NCBI GenBank assembly: GCA_964511945.1
Contig: CAZEHO010000019.1
Coordinates: 1 to 53,665, forward strand
DNA length: 53,665 bases
DNA from: CAZEHO01 sp964511945
GTDB lineage: Bacteria; Actinomycetota; Acidimicrobiia; Spongiisociales; UBA11373
Direction of reading: 5' to 3'
A program made the translations under genes and the position numbers. The number at the start of each line of letters is the position of its first letter. Position 1 is the first letter of the stretch. The notes under the pieces are model-generated. The model made no database searches and was not told where the DNA came from. It saw only the letters and a list, made by a program, of their open reading frames with translations. Positions 44,442-53,077 of the stretch are shown piece by piece.

Positions 44442-45345
44442 CGTGGTCCTCCTCCGGGAGTAAACGATCCAATTCCTCGAGCACCGCCGGGGCATCGGCG
44501 ACTACGGCCAGGTCGGACATCGACATCATCGGGCAGCTCGGGTCGGTGTTCACCGAGATGATGTGATCCGGATTGCCCAGGCCGGAGGTGTGCTGGACGG
44601 CTCCCGAGATCGCGAACGAGATATACAGATCGGGATCGACGATGGCCCCGGTCGTCCCGATCTGGCGGGGGAACTCACACCATCCGGCGTCCACAACCGG
44701 CCGCGTCGCCCCGACCGACGCACCGATCCGGGACGACACCGATTGCAGGGTCCGGAACGATGCTTCGTCCGGCAGCCCGATCCCGGCACCAATGATCCGC
44801 CGGGCCTCGGCGAGATCGATGCTCTCCGGGTCCGGGTCGGTGACTTCGGTGACGACGGCGTCGGCGGGGCCGTCGAACGACAGCGACAGCTCAGCCACGG
44901 TTGCACTGCCGGGCGGACCCTCGGTCCATGCCCGCGCCGATGGGAGCAGCGTGACCACCAGGGGCCCTGCAACGGGAAGGACCCGCTGGGCGTGCAGACC
45001 GGGAACCGCAATCGTGACCGAGTCCTCGGCCACCCGCAGCGCTCCGGCGGCAAGGTCACGGTCGAGGAGAACCGCGAGGCGAGGCGCCAAATCGCGGCCA
45101 CCCGCAGAGGCCGGAAGGATCACGACCCGCTCGGCCTCAACGATCGGCGCCAGCGCGCCCGCCCAGGCTGCGGGCCGGAATTCAGGCGTCTCCGCCTGGC
45201 GCACCTCCCGGGTATCGCCCGGTATCGACTCGAGCGCATCGCGGACACCTGACCCGATGAGGATCACCCGGCCGCCGGCCTCGGCAATCGCCTCCGGACC
45301 CCCCGGATCGGGCACACCATCACGCACCGGGACAACGGCAATCAC
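44431..45345 (-). CDS. etfA: Electron transfer flavoprotein subunit alpha (mycofactocin-associated type)
   Basis: A 304-residue EtfA/FixB-like protein. The C-terminal FAD domain is clear (VVDAGWCEFPRQIGTTGAIV, LYISFAISGAVQHTSGLGNP, IISVNTDPSCPMMSMSDL). The N-terminal half is more divergent than in housekeeping EtfA. The start is GTG at 45345, overlapping the OYE2 stop by 4 bases. The reading frame is open further upstream, but that part is the shadow of the OYE gene. It pairs with the EtfB at 42017, separated by FixC and FixX. Confidence 0.87.
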   Translation of the reverse strand: MIAVVPVRDGVPDPGGPEAIAEAGGRVILIGSGVRDALESIPGDTREVRQAETPEFRPAAWAGALAPIVEAERVVILPASAGGRDLAPRLAVLLDRDLAAGALRVAEDSVTIAVPGLHAQRVLPVAGPLVVTLLPSARAWTEGPPGSATVAELSLSFDGPADAVVTEVTDPDPESIDLAEARRIIGAGIGLPDEASFRTLQSVSSRIGASVGATRPVVDAGWCEFPRQIGTTGAIVDPDLYISFAISGAVQHTSGLGNPDHIISVNTDPSCPMMSMSDLAVVADAPAVLEELDRLLPEEDHDAG

Positions 45346-47309
45346 AGCGTCGCTCCAATCCGGTCGCCGTCGATGACGGCCGCATGCGCCCGTCTCGGTG
45401 CGACGCAATCGCCCACCCGGTGGACCTCCACGCCGGCCTCCTTGAGTTCGTGGTACAGGCCATCCTCGGCCCGGGCCGGAAGGGCCAGGACAACCCAATC
45501 GGGATTGCGGGTGGCGTTGCCGCCGGTGGGGTGATGCAGCAGTTCGAGCCCTTCGGGCCCGGCACCCATCACGACCAGGTCGGTCGACATCGTGATGCCC
45601 TTGTTGTGGGCCCGCATCAGCCAGCCCTCCATGTCAAGCGTCACACCGAGATCCTGGCCGACGACCATCCCCGAGGTGATGACCTCCACCTCACAGCCCC
45701 GCTCTGCCAGCGTCTCGGCCACGCTGGTGGCCTGATGGAACCCGAGTTCATCGACCACCACCACGGAGCCCTCGGGTGCTGCGGTCCCCCGCAGCACCTC
45801 GGTGACGTCGGCGAAGCGGGGACCCGTTTCCAGTGGTTCCGCCGGAACCCAGTACGGCGGCTGCGGCGTGCTGCCGGCGGCCACGATCACGACGTCCGGC
45901 TGCTCGTCCTGCACGAGGGCAGCATCGACCTCCACCTCGTAGCGAATCTCGACCCCGAGCTTCTCGCACTCGACAAGTTGGTTGCGGATGAGATCGCCGA
46001 GTTCAGCCCGATTCGGAACCGTTGCGGCGAGGCGAACGTTGCCACCGGCCTCGGAGTGCCGCTCGAAGACGGTGACGGAATGCCCCCGGGAAGCGGCCGA
46101 GATCGCCGCCTGCAGGCCGCCGGGCCCGGCGCCGACGATCATCACCTTCTTCGGCTCCGCCGCCATGACGGGCTCGGCTGTGATCGCCTCGCGCCCGGTG
46201 CGCGGATTCTCGATACACCCCAGCCAGCGGTTGAGGCCCATCCGCCCGACGCATTCCTGGTTGCATGACAAGCACAGCCGGATCTCCTCGGTGAGACCAG
46301 CGCGAGCCTTGGCGGTGAATTCGGCGTCGGCGATCTGGCCGCGCACCACTCCGACCAGATCGCAATGGCCCTCCTGGAGCGCCCGGTCGGCCTGCACCGG
46401 GTCCTTGATCCGACCCACTCCCACCACGGGGACGGACACGTGCTCCCGCAGCGCCGCCGGGATGAACAGTGTGTAACCCGGGGGAACGTGCATGGAGCCC
46501 TCGATCATGTGAAGCGTGGCGGTGGCCACACCGATCGAGGTGTTGATGTAGTCGACCTGTCCGGTGGCGTCGACCAGCTTGGCGGTCTCCACGCACTCTT
46601 CCAGGGTGATCCCGGAATGGATCAGCTCGTCTCCGGAGAGCCGCACCCCGAGCGCCCGGCCCGACCCGATGGCGGTGCGGACCCCGGCGATGATCTCGAG
46701 CAGAATGCGGGCCCGGTTCTCCAGACTGCCGCCGTAGCGATCGGTTCGGGCGTTCGTTGCCCGGGAGAGGAATTGGCGCACGATCGAGGAGTGTGAGCAC
46801 TGCAACTCGACCCCGTCGAAGCCGCCCTCGGCGCAATTGCCGGCCGTGGTCGCGTAGCCCTCGACGATCTCGGCGATGTCGTCATCCTCAACCGCATACG
46901 GCACTTCACGGAACAGCGGGTCGGGGATTGGAGATGGTGCCCACGCCGGGAGCCGCGAGTACATCCCAGAGCCCTGCCCACCGTTGTGGTTGATCTGGGC
47001 GAAGATCCGGGTTTCGTGGCGGTGCACCGCCTCGGTGATGGCGCGGTAGCCGGGGATCACCTCGCGATGGAACCCGTGAATCATCTTCTCGTAGGGCCAG
47101 TCGGTCGGATGTGTCGAGTGCTCCTCGGTGATGATGAGTCCGACGCCGCCCCGGGCCCTGGCCTCGTAGTACGCCGTGTGCCGCTCGGAGGGAAGCCCGG
47201 CCTCGGCGTAGTTGGTGAGATGCGCCGCAAACACCACCCGATTGGGAACCACCACCGGGCCCAGACGGGTCGGAGTGAACAGCAGCTTGAACCGGCTCTG
47301 CGAACTCAT
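45342..47309 (-). CDS. FadH/OYE-family oxidoreductase, mycofactocin system type 2
   Basis: A 655-residue flavoenzyme built like 2,4-dienoyl-CoA reductase: an FMN TIM barrel (residues 1 to about 340), a 4Fe-4S cluster (LCLSCNQECVGRMGL... as CX2CX3CX11C) and an FAD/NAD domain (VGAGPGGLQAAISAASRGHS). The usual active-site HGYL is replaced by SHSS in VELQCSHSSIVRQFLS, which matches my memory of the group named mycofactocin system FadH/OYE oxidoreductase 2. The reaction of that group is not established. Its ATG overlaps the stop of the OYE1 gene and its stop overlaps EtfA, so electrons may pass to this ETF. Confidence 0.85.
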   Translation of the reverse strand: MSSQSRFKLLFTPTRLGPVVVPNRVVFAAHLTNYAEAGLPSERHTAYYEARARGGVGLIITEEHSTHPTDWPYEKMIHGFHREVIPGYRAITEAVHRHETRIFAQINHNGGQGSGMYSRLPAWAPSPIPDPLFREVPYAVEDDDIAEIVEGYATTAGNCAEGGFDGVELQCSHSSIVRQFLSRATNARTDRYGGSLENRARILLEIIAGVRTAIGSGRALGVRLSGDELIHSGITLEECVETAKLVDATGQVDYINTSIGVATATLHMIEGSMHVPPGYTLFIPAALREHVSVPVVGVGRIKDPVQADRALQEGHCDLVGVVRGQIADAEFTAKARAGLTEEIRLCLSCNQECVGRMGLNRWLGCIENPRTGREAITAEPVMAAEPKKVMIVGAGPGGLQAAISAASRGHSVTVFERHSEAGGNVRLAATVPNRAELGDLIRNQLVECEKLGVEIRYEVEVDAALVQDEQPDVVIVAAGSTPQPPYWVPAEPLETGPRFADVTEVLRGTAAPEGSVVVVDELGFHQATSVAETLAERGCEVEVITSGMVVGQDLGVTLDMEGWLMRAHNKGITMSTDLVVMGAGPEGLELLHHPTGGNATRNPDWVVLALPARAEDGLYHELKEAGVEVHRVGDCVAPRRAHAAVIDGDRIGATL

Positions 47310-49231
47310 GAGCCCGCCTCGATAGTGAGAACAGCCCGGCGGGCCTCCAGCACCGACTCGTACACCGTCCGCGGGGCGACGGCGTCACCCACTCGGAGAA
47401 AGCGCTTACCCGTTTCCTCCCACAGAGTCAGCTCCGGCTCCCGGTGGACCGCGGCAACCACCCAGGAGGCCTCGATCGTCGACGGCTCACCCGTGTACCG
47501 GTGCTCCACGATCACCCGATCCGGTTCCACCCGGGAAACCTCGGAGACCGTGATCAGATCGACTCCGGCAGCCTGCAGCCGGGTGTTCGCCGGTGCCAGG
47601 TCACCCGTCAGTGCCAGGTCCTTGGCAACGATGAGGTCGGGGGTTATCAGGGTCACCGCCCGTTCGCTCGCGAGAAGTTCGGCCAACCCGACCCCGAGGG
47701 CGGCACCGAGCGGGTCCCAGATCACGACGGGTCCGCCGGGCAGGGCGCGGTCCGTCGCCAGCGCTCGCACGACTCCAAACCCGTCCATCACCGCAGCTCC
47801 GTCGGCGACGTCGAGGCCGTGAGGAGCCGGCCGCCCACCGGTGCACAGCACCACCGCGGCATCGGTGTTCTCAAGCTCACTCGCGGTGACCGGCCGGCCG
47901 AAATCGAAACGGACCCCGGCGTCGACGCACTCGCGGCGCTGCCAGTCGACAAATCCGGGAAGGCGGCTCATGCCGGGGAGCACCGCGGCAACCGCCGGCG
48001 ATTCCTCGGGGCCGGCCAGCGCCCGCACCGTCACCTGATGGCCACGCCGGGCGGCAACCCGCGCCGCCTCGAGGCCGGCAGGTCCGGCACCCACAACGAG
48101 AATGTCCCGCGGCTCCGGCGCGTTGCCGGCCAGGTCGGCGTCCTCGGTTTCATGCCCGGCGCCCGGCTCCACCAGACAGGACACGATCGGGTTGCGAGCG
48201 TCCTTCACCATGCATCGCTGGTTGCACAGCACACAGGGCCGGATCCGATCGAGGTCACCGGCCGCCGCCTTCATCCCGAGGTCGGGATCGGCGATCTGCG
48301 CCCGGGTCATCTCGACCGCCCCGCAGACCCCATCGGCAATGGCGGATTCCGCCATCGCGACATCCACGATGGAACCCTGGGCAATCACGACGGCCGCTTC
48401 TCCGATTGCCCCGGCAACCATCCGGGTGGTATCGAGATTGAACCCCGGTTCGATGTGGCCGTCGGGCCGGGTGGCCCAGGCCGTGTAGATCGACCCGCGT
48501 TCGACGACCAGGTAGTCGACCTGTTCGGCAAACCGAGCGGCGAGTTCGGCGCCCGCCTCGGGGGTGATCCCGGCCCAGGGAGCCATCTCGTCACACGACA
48601 GCCGCAGGCCGACGATCCCGCCGGCGGTGGCGGTGCGGACCGCCGCCAGGACCTCGGCGAGCAGCAGTCCCTTGTCCTCCCCGTATGCATCGCCACGGAA
48701 GTTGGTGAGTCCGGAGAGGAACTGGCGCAGAAGACTGAACTGGCCGGCGCTGACCTCGACACCGTCCATACCGCTGGAGACGGCCGTCGCAGCCGACGCA
48801 CCGAACCCCTCGATTACCGCATCAATGTCGTCCGGCTCCATGACCTTGGGAACCTCGCGATCACTGTTCTGCGGAACCGCAGATGCCCCCCAGAGAGCGG
48901 CCTGGCTGTACGCAGAGGTTCCCTGGCCGCCGGTGTGTTGCAGTCCGGCAATCGCCAGAGCGCCTTCGGCATGCAGTGCAGCGGCGATCGCCGCCCAACC
49001 GGCGGCAGAACGCCCGGCAAGGGGTGCTCGTTCGTACGGCCAGTCCCCTGGATGGACGGAGGCGCTCTCCGTCACGATCATCCCGGCCCCGCCCGCAGCG
49101 CGACGGCGGTAGTAAGCGGTGTGCCGATCGGTAAACCCCCGGTCCCACCCCAGGTTCGTCACATGCGGGCCAAACACCAGCCGGTTGCGGACGGTGACGC
49201 TGCCGATCTCGATGGCGTCGGTCAGTCGCAC
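47306..49231 (-). CDS. FadH/OYE-family oxidoreductase, mycofactocin system type 1
   Basis: A 641-residue paralogue of the next gene with the same three parts. The FMN barrel has GPHVTNLGWDRGFTDRHTAY and VEVSAGQFSLLRQFLSGLTN, where the AGQFS stretch again departs from classical OYE. The cluster is PCVLCNQRCMVKDAR... (CX2CX3CX11C). The FAD domain starts VVGAGPAGLEAARVAARRGH. The pattern fits my memory of mycofactocin system FadH/OYE oxidoreductase 1. The GTG at 49231 (PVRLTDAIEIGS) is chosen to match the family start. It is the first gene of the six-gene operon. The C-terminal NAD/FAD part looks degenerate in places. Confidence 0.83.
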   Translation of the reverse strand: MRLTDAIEIGSVTVRNRLVFGPHVTNLGWDRGFTDRHTAYYRRRAAGGAGMIVTESASVHPGDWPYERAPLAGRSAAGWAAIAAALHAEGALAIAGLQHTGGQGTSAYSQAALWGASAVPQNSDREVPKVMEPDDIDAVIEGFGASAATAVSSGMDGVEVSAGQFSLLRQFLSGLTNFRGDAYGEDKGLLLAEVLAAVRTATAGGIVGLRLSCDEMAPWAGITPEAGAELAARFAEQVDYLVVERGSIYTAWATRPDGHIEPGFNLDTTRMVAGAIGEAAVVIAQGSIVDVAMAESAIADGVCGAVEMTRAQIADPDLGMKAAAGDLDRIRPCVLCNQRCMVKDARNPIVSCLVEPGAGHETEDADLAGNAPEPRDILVVGAGPAGLEAARVAARRGHQVTVRALAGPEESPAVAAVLPGMSRLPGFVDWQRRECVDAGVRFDFGRPVTASELENTDAAVVLCTGGRPAPHGLDVADGAAVMDGFGVVRALATDRALPGGPVVIWDPLGAALGVGLAELLASERAVTLITPDLIVAKDLALTGDLAPANTRLQAAGVDLITVSEVSRVEPDRVIVEHRYTGEPSTIEASWVVAAVHREPELTLWEETGKRFLRVGDAVAPRTVYESVLEARRAVLTIEAGS

Positions 49232-49422
49232 GGGGACCCCGAGGGACGAGTGTCGCGAGCATAGCAGTCTGAGAAAGCGGTTTCTCGGGGGTGCGGCAGG
49301 GTTCCACGAGGTGGAACCCACCGCGTGCCGGACACCGGATCGGGCCGCATCGGGGCCGTGTCGGGGTTCGGCCGCACGGCGCCGGTAGGGTGGGCCACCG
49401 CCCCACCGAGGAAGGCCTCATC

Positions 49423-49932
49423 GTGTCCAAGAAGTACGCCGCCGCACCCGATCTCACCATCGACCTTGATACCGCCTACACCGCCACGCTTCATACGAAC
49501 CTCGGCGACATCTCGGTCGAATTCCTGCCGGCGGAATCCCCGCTGACCGTGAACAACTGGCTTTTCCTGGCGCGTGACGGCTTCTACGACGGGGTGGTCT
49601 TCCACCGCGTGATCAGCGGGTTCATGATCCAGGGCGGCGACCCCACCGGCACCGGCCGCGGCGGACCCGGATACAGCTTCCGGGACGAACTCGAGGGCGA
49701 CGGCCGCTACAGCCGGGGAACCATGGCCATGGCCAACGCCGGCCCGAACACCAACGGCAGCCAGTTTTTCATCATGCACAACGACTACCCGCTGCCGCAC
49801 AACTACACGATCTTCGGGCGTGTCACCGACGGCATCGATGTCGTCGACGCCATCGCCGCGCTGCCGACCGACCGGATGGACAAGCCGGCCAGCGATGCGG
49901 TGATCGAGCGGGTGACCGTCACCGAGGGTTAG
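49423..49932 (+). CDS. Peptidyl-prolyl cis-trans isomerase, cyclophilin type
   Basis: A 169-residue cytoplasmic cyclophilin that catalyses proline isomerisation in protein folding. VVFHRVISGFMIQGGDPTGT (catalytic Arg in FHRV) and NTNGSQFFIMHNDYPLPHNY (QFFI) are the active-site motifs. YTIFGRVTDGIDVVDAIAA closes the fold. There is no signal peptide. The start is GTG at 49423 with AGGAAGG eight bases upstream. It diverges from the OYE operon (start 49231), with about 190 bases between that probably hold both promoters. Confidence 0.93.
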   Translation: MSKKYAAAPDLTIDLDTAYTATLHTNLGDISVEFLPAESPLTVNNWLFLARDGFYDGVVFHRVISGFMIQGGDPTGTGRGGPGYSFRDELEGDGRYSRGTMAMANAGPNTNGSQFFIMHNDYPLPHNYTIFGRVTDGIDVVDAIAALPTDRMDKPASDAVIERVTVTEG

Positions 49933-49989
49933 CGGCGACTCGCGCTCTCCACTCCTCCCGTAGGGTTCACGGCAGAAGGGAGGGCAGTC

Positions 49990-50205
49990 ATGGCGGAGAG
50001 TGTCTACAAGGTCATCGAACTGGTCGGCACCAGCACCGAGTCCTGGGAGAGAGCGGCCACTGCTGCGGTCGCTCGCGCCGCCGAGTCGCTTCGTGAGCTC
50101 CGGATCGCCGAAATCATGGAGCTCGACATGCAACTCGACGACGGCGAGATCGTCGCCTACCGGGCCAAGGTGAAGGTCTCCTTCAAGTACGAGGGCGGCG
50201 ACTAG
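49990..50205 (+). CDS. Dodecin family flavin-binding protein
   Basis: A 71-residue dodecin, which forms a hollow dodecamer that stores flavins. VYKVIELVGTSTESWERAAT is the canonical start, and the conserved Trp of the flavin-stacking site is in ESWE. IAEIMELDMQLDDGEIVAYR and VKVSFKYEGG complete the fold. A strong AGGGAGG site precedes the ATG at 49990. It could buffer FMN/FAD for the many flavoenzymes of this window (inference). Confidence 0.93.
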   Translation: MAESVYKVIELVGTSTESWERAATAAVARAAESLRELRIAEIMELDMQLDDGEIVAYRAKVKVSFKYEGGD

Positions 50206-50272
50206 GGGGCAACGGGTTCCGAGCTACGAGCGCGCTCGTTCGTAGGCCTCGAGGGTGGTAGCGCGCGCCGCG

Positions 50273-50564
50273 GAACTTCCGCCCCTGCGGCACCGGGTTG
50301 AAGATCCGAAAGTAGGGAGCAGCGTCGGCACCGGTGCCTGCTACCCACTGCCAGCTGCCGACGTTCTGCGAAAGGTCGGCGTCGACGAGCAGGCTGCGGG
50401 TGTGCTGCCAGCTGGTTGCGGCGATGCTCTCCGGAGCGCAGCCAGAGCCGACGATCGACGACGAACAGAGGGATCACTCGATTGTGATCCGAGGTTGTCG
50501 CCGCCCACGCCGGGCTGTCTCCGAGCCGCAGGTCGGAACGGAACCAGACGACGGCGGTGCTCAG
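50273..50564 (-). pseudogene. DNA photolyase with large internal deletion
   Basis: The minus strand starts like a photolyase (STAVVWFRSDLRLGDSPAWA, then RVIPLFVVDRRLWLRSGEH and RNQLAAH). Near 50400 it jumps in another frame to a C-terminal photolyase segment (SLLVDADLSQNVGSWQWVAG, then TGADAAPYFRIFNPVPQGRKF). The whole central catalytic core is missing, and the protein end is lost near 50273. The first codon is CTG, in the 4-base overlap position (CTGA) with the PlsC stop where a GTG or ATG is expected. It is a remnant or a misassembled gene. Confidence 0.8.
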
Positions 50565-51592
50565 CGCTGCTCCTTGTGGGCGCCGACCCACTCATCGACC
50601 CGGACCCACTGCTCGAAGAGCCAGTCGGTCAGCTCCTCACGAGCACGGGGGATCTCGGAGTGCGGCACCCGCCAGAACGCCACCTTCACCGTGAGCCCCA
50701 CCAACCCGCCGCCGTAGAAGTCCTTGACTTCAGCGAGTCCGTCGAGGCCGACGTGGGCGAGAAACACGACGTCGGTCTCCGGTCGCCGCTGCAGCAGCGC
50801 AAGCGGCCCACCGAGCTGCGGTGGCAACGTGTGATGCAGGCGGCGAGCCCGCGCCGCCAGTCTCGAATCACGCCGTTCCAGGCTTGCCAGCACCCGCTCC
50901 CGCTTCTCCTCACTGAACCGGGTGCCCTCCGGGTAGATGATGACGCCCTCGTTCGACTCCAGGCGCTCGGCCAGCCTCCCGATTCGATCGATCTCCTCAC
51001 CGGCATTGCCGGACCCCCGCCTCACAAAGTGATTCGGGATCCGGTTGCCGGCGATGTCGATGGCGGGTGACAGGAGCAGCTCATTCTTCAGGACGTAGCG
51101 AAGGCGGATCCGATTGCGTTTGGTCGCAATGACGTTGGGGAGGGCCACGTCACCCATCGAGGCATGGCGCATGAAGAGGAAGATCGGCCCCGGAGCGATG
51201 TGCTCCTCGCCCTCGGTTTCCACTGTGATTCCGAAGAGGAACGTGAAGGCACCCCAGTGCTGATGAGCCCACCAGGTCTGGAGGGCGAACGTCCTCTCGA
51301 GGAACGGCTTGCGCCACAACCCGAATCCGGTGACCAGGCCGAGCAGCAAGAGCGCAATGAGTGCGATGAGGTCCGTCAGCAGAAACAGCCAGCCGAACAG
51401 CGCCAGGCGTGTCAGTGGGAAAGGGAGACGCCGGGTGACATACCGGAAGAGGTCGCCGACCAGCGCCACGAGCAGGATCAGCGGCAGCAATGCCGTCACG
51501 AGCAGGGTGAGCACCACGATCATCGGGATCGTGCCGAAACGGCGGAGCACCGCCTTGCGAACCGGCTCCCAACTCGACGAGGTCAGCCGCAC
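50561..51592 (-). CDS. PlsC-like 1-acylglycerol-3-phosphate acyltransferase family protein
   Basis: A 343-residue membrane acyltransferase. Hydrophobic segments lie in residues about 24-48 and 66-92. The HX4D motif is RHASMGDVAL (His143, Asp148). The third motif is VIIYPEGTRFSEEKR near 210, and the fourth conserved stretch lies in VVFLAHVGLDGLAEV. It transfers an acyl chain to a lysophospholipid or related acceptor. The GTG at 51592 lies just after the Bpa stop; the longer frame upstream is the shadow of Bpa. It is followed by the broken photolyase in overlap. Confidence 0.87.
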   Translation of the reverse strand: MRLTSSSWEPVRKAVLRRFGTIPMIVVLTLLVTALLPLILLVALVGDLFRYVTRRLPFPLTRLALFGWLFLLTDLIALIALLLLGLVTGFGLWRKPFLERTFALQTWWAHQHWGAFTFLFGITVETEGEEHIAPGPIFLFMRHASMGDVALPNVIATKRNRIRLRYVLKNELLLSPAIDIAGNRIPNHFVRRGSGNAGEEIDRIGRLAERLESNEGVIIYPEGTRFSEEKRERVLASLERRDSRLAARARRLHHTLPPQLGGPLALLQRRPETDVVFLAHVGLDGLAEVKDFYGGGLVGLTVKVAFWRVPHSEIPRAREELTDWLFEQWVRVDEWVGAHKEQR

Positions 51593-51599
51593 CGGGAGC

Positions 51600-52100
51600 T
51601 CAGAGGTACTGGCCGGGGACTTCCTGCCCCGGATCCTGGCCGGGGCGGCGGCCCTGGGCTTCGATCGCCCGCATCCGCATCTCCTGCAGCTGATTGGCTG
51701 CTGCCGCCTGCTGGCTGAGCAGCGTGGCCTGGATGCCGGCAAAGAGACCCTCGAGCCAACCGACCAGCTGGGCCTGAACCAGCCGGAGCTCCGATTCGGA
51801 CGATTCGTCCTGGAGCGGCACGAACATGTCGTCGAGCTCCTGACGCAGGTCCTCGGACAGCACGTCCTGCATCTCGTCGAGTGACCGCTCGTGGATCTCG
51901 ACGAGCCGGCGGCGGCCGGCATCATCGAGTTCGGACTGGCGGATCTCGTCGAGCATGGCGCGGGTCATCGATGCGATGCGCATCAGCTTTGGCGCGGAGA
52001 TGTAGCTGCCCTGAGGCTCGGCGCCGGGCTCCTGCTCGCCGCTCTCCTCAGTGACCTCTGCCTCTTCCACGATCTCGGCGGGTACGTCGTTTTCAGTCAT
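51600..52100 (-). CDS. bpa: Bacterial proteasome activator Bpa
   Basis: A 166-residue helical protein of the Bpa (DUF2587) family. It forms a dodecameric ring that opens the actinobacterial 20S proteasome without ATP. The core APKLMRIASMTRAMLDEIRQ and LRLVQAQLVGWLEGLFAGIQ are characteristic. The C-terminal GQYL is the motif that docks on the proteasome. The N-terminal 30 residues are acidic and disordered. It indicates that the genome carries a proteasome. It is followed by PlsC after 7 bases, so the two are in one operon. Confidence 0.92.
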   Translation of the reverse strand: MTENDVPAEIVEEAEVTEESGEQEPGAEPQGSYISAPKLMRIASMTRAMLDEIRQSELDDAGRRRLVEIHERSLDEMQDVLSEDLRQELDDMFVPLQDESSESELRLVQAQLVGWLEGLFAGIQATLLSQQAAAANQLQEMRMRAIEAQGRRPGQDPGQEVPGQYL

Positions 52101-52130
52101 TCCTCGATTCCTTGGTGCCTGATCCCGAGC

Positions 52131-52928
52131 TTACGACGCAGGGGGTTCCAATACAGCCCGCAATCTGATGGAGAGACAGGTCAGCCCTCCGTCGGCGGCC
52201 GCGAACTCCGCGACGTCGACCGTGACCGGTTCCAGACCGCGGTCCGCGATCAGCCGAGCCGTGTCCTCGTGGTGAGCCGCAACCAGCACCGAGCCATCCG
52301 GCAGCCGGACCACATTGGCCGCCTCAGGATCATCGCCGGGGACCGGCACGATGTCGTATGCGCCAAATGGATCGAGGCTCACCGCACCCGGCGCCACCAG
52401 CACGGTTTGATCGTCGAGAGCCGTGACCGCCGTCTTCAGGTGCAGCACCGAGTCGACGTCAACCGGAGTCACCGTCCGGCCGAGAGGTTCGGCGAACCGA
52501 TGAAGCGCCTCGATGCCGGCGTCGTCGGTCCGGGCGCCCCGCCCGACGAAGACGTCGGTGCCGATCTGAAGCACGTCGCCGCCGTCGATTCGGGCAGTGG
52601 CGGGGACTCGGGTGACGTCGATGAATTGGGCCAGCGCTTCGGCGACGGGCTCCACCTCTCCCCGCCGGCTGGGGTGGCCGGGTCGGGTGACGAGCGCCCG
52701 GTCGCCGATGACGATCGCAGTGTCTTCGATGAAGGGGCTGTCGGGATGGGCTTCGTCACCGGGGATGGCATGAACCGCGAACCCACCCGCCTCGAGGGCA
52801 GCGCGGTACCCGGCGTGCTGCCTGCGAGCCCGGTCGGGATCGAGAAGCCCGGAAGGAGCGTCGCCGCTGAGGGCGTTGGCGAAGGCATCGGGAACGGTGC
52901 GCACCAGCGCGATCGGGCGGCCGGACAT
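52131..52928 (-). CDS. Dimethylargininase / amidinotransferase family enzyme (DDAH-like)
   Basis: A 265-residue amidinohydrolase of the DDAH fold. DSPFIEDTAIVIGDRALVTR binds the guanidino group. His163 in VLHLKTAVTALD and Cys251 in DGGLTCLSIRLR are the catalytic pair. It would hydrolyse methylarginine to citrulline and methylamine; related members act on other guanidines. It lies upstream of Bpa on the same strand with 30 bases between them, so they may be co-transcribed. The 490 bases beyond its start hold no convincing intact gene apart from what is listed. Confidence 0.9.
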   Translation of the reverse strand: MSGRPIALVRTVPDAFANALSGDAPSGLLDPDRARRQHAGYRAALEAGGFAVHAIPGDEAHPDSPFIEDTAIVIGDRALVTRPGHPSRRGEVEPVAEALAQFIDVTRVPATARIDGGDVLQIGTDVFVGRGARTDDAGIEALHRFAEPLGRTVTPVDVDSVLHLKTAVTALDDQTVLVAPGAVSLDPFGAYDIVPVPGDDPEAANVVRLPDGSVLVAAHHEDTARLIADRGLEPVTVDVAEFAAADGGLTCLSIRLRAVLEPPAS

Positions 52929-52942
52929 GGCAGCGAGGGTAC

Positions 52943-52967
52943 TCAGGAATCGGGAGTCGGAGATCAG
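52943..52967 (+). repeat. Partial copy of the intergenic repeat at 26389
   Basis: The 25 bases starting TCAGGAATC and ending GGAGATCAG match 26386-26410 at 22 of 25 positions by eye. Only the left arm is present. It lies 15 bases upstream of the DDAH start. Confidence 0.45.
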
Positions 52968-53017
52968 GGATCAGCGACTACGGGCCGCCCCCTCCGCCGA
53001 GCGCCCTGAACGCGGAA

Positions 53018-53040
53018 ATGCGGCCGCTTGACGGCCGCAT
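53018..53040 (-). terminator. Perfect 9-bp hairpin upstream of DDAH
   Basis: ATGCGGCCG (53018-53026) pairs with CGGCCGCAT (53032-53040) around a 5-base loop. Read leftwards it is followed by TTTCC. It could end a minus-strand transcript coming from 53078-53275. Confidence 0.5.
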
Positions 53041-53077
53041 CTCCAGGCTGAGACGGGAGGGTGAGAGTTTCCCGATG

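Noticed and set aside
47444..49264. Long open frame of about 600 codons on the plus strand opposite OYE1
   Set aside because: It is the antisense shadow of a GC-rich gene. Its translation is Arg/Gly/His-rich with no domain, while the minus strand encodes a complete flavoenzyme.
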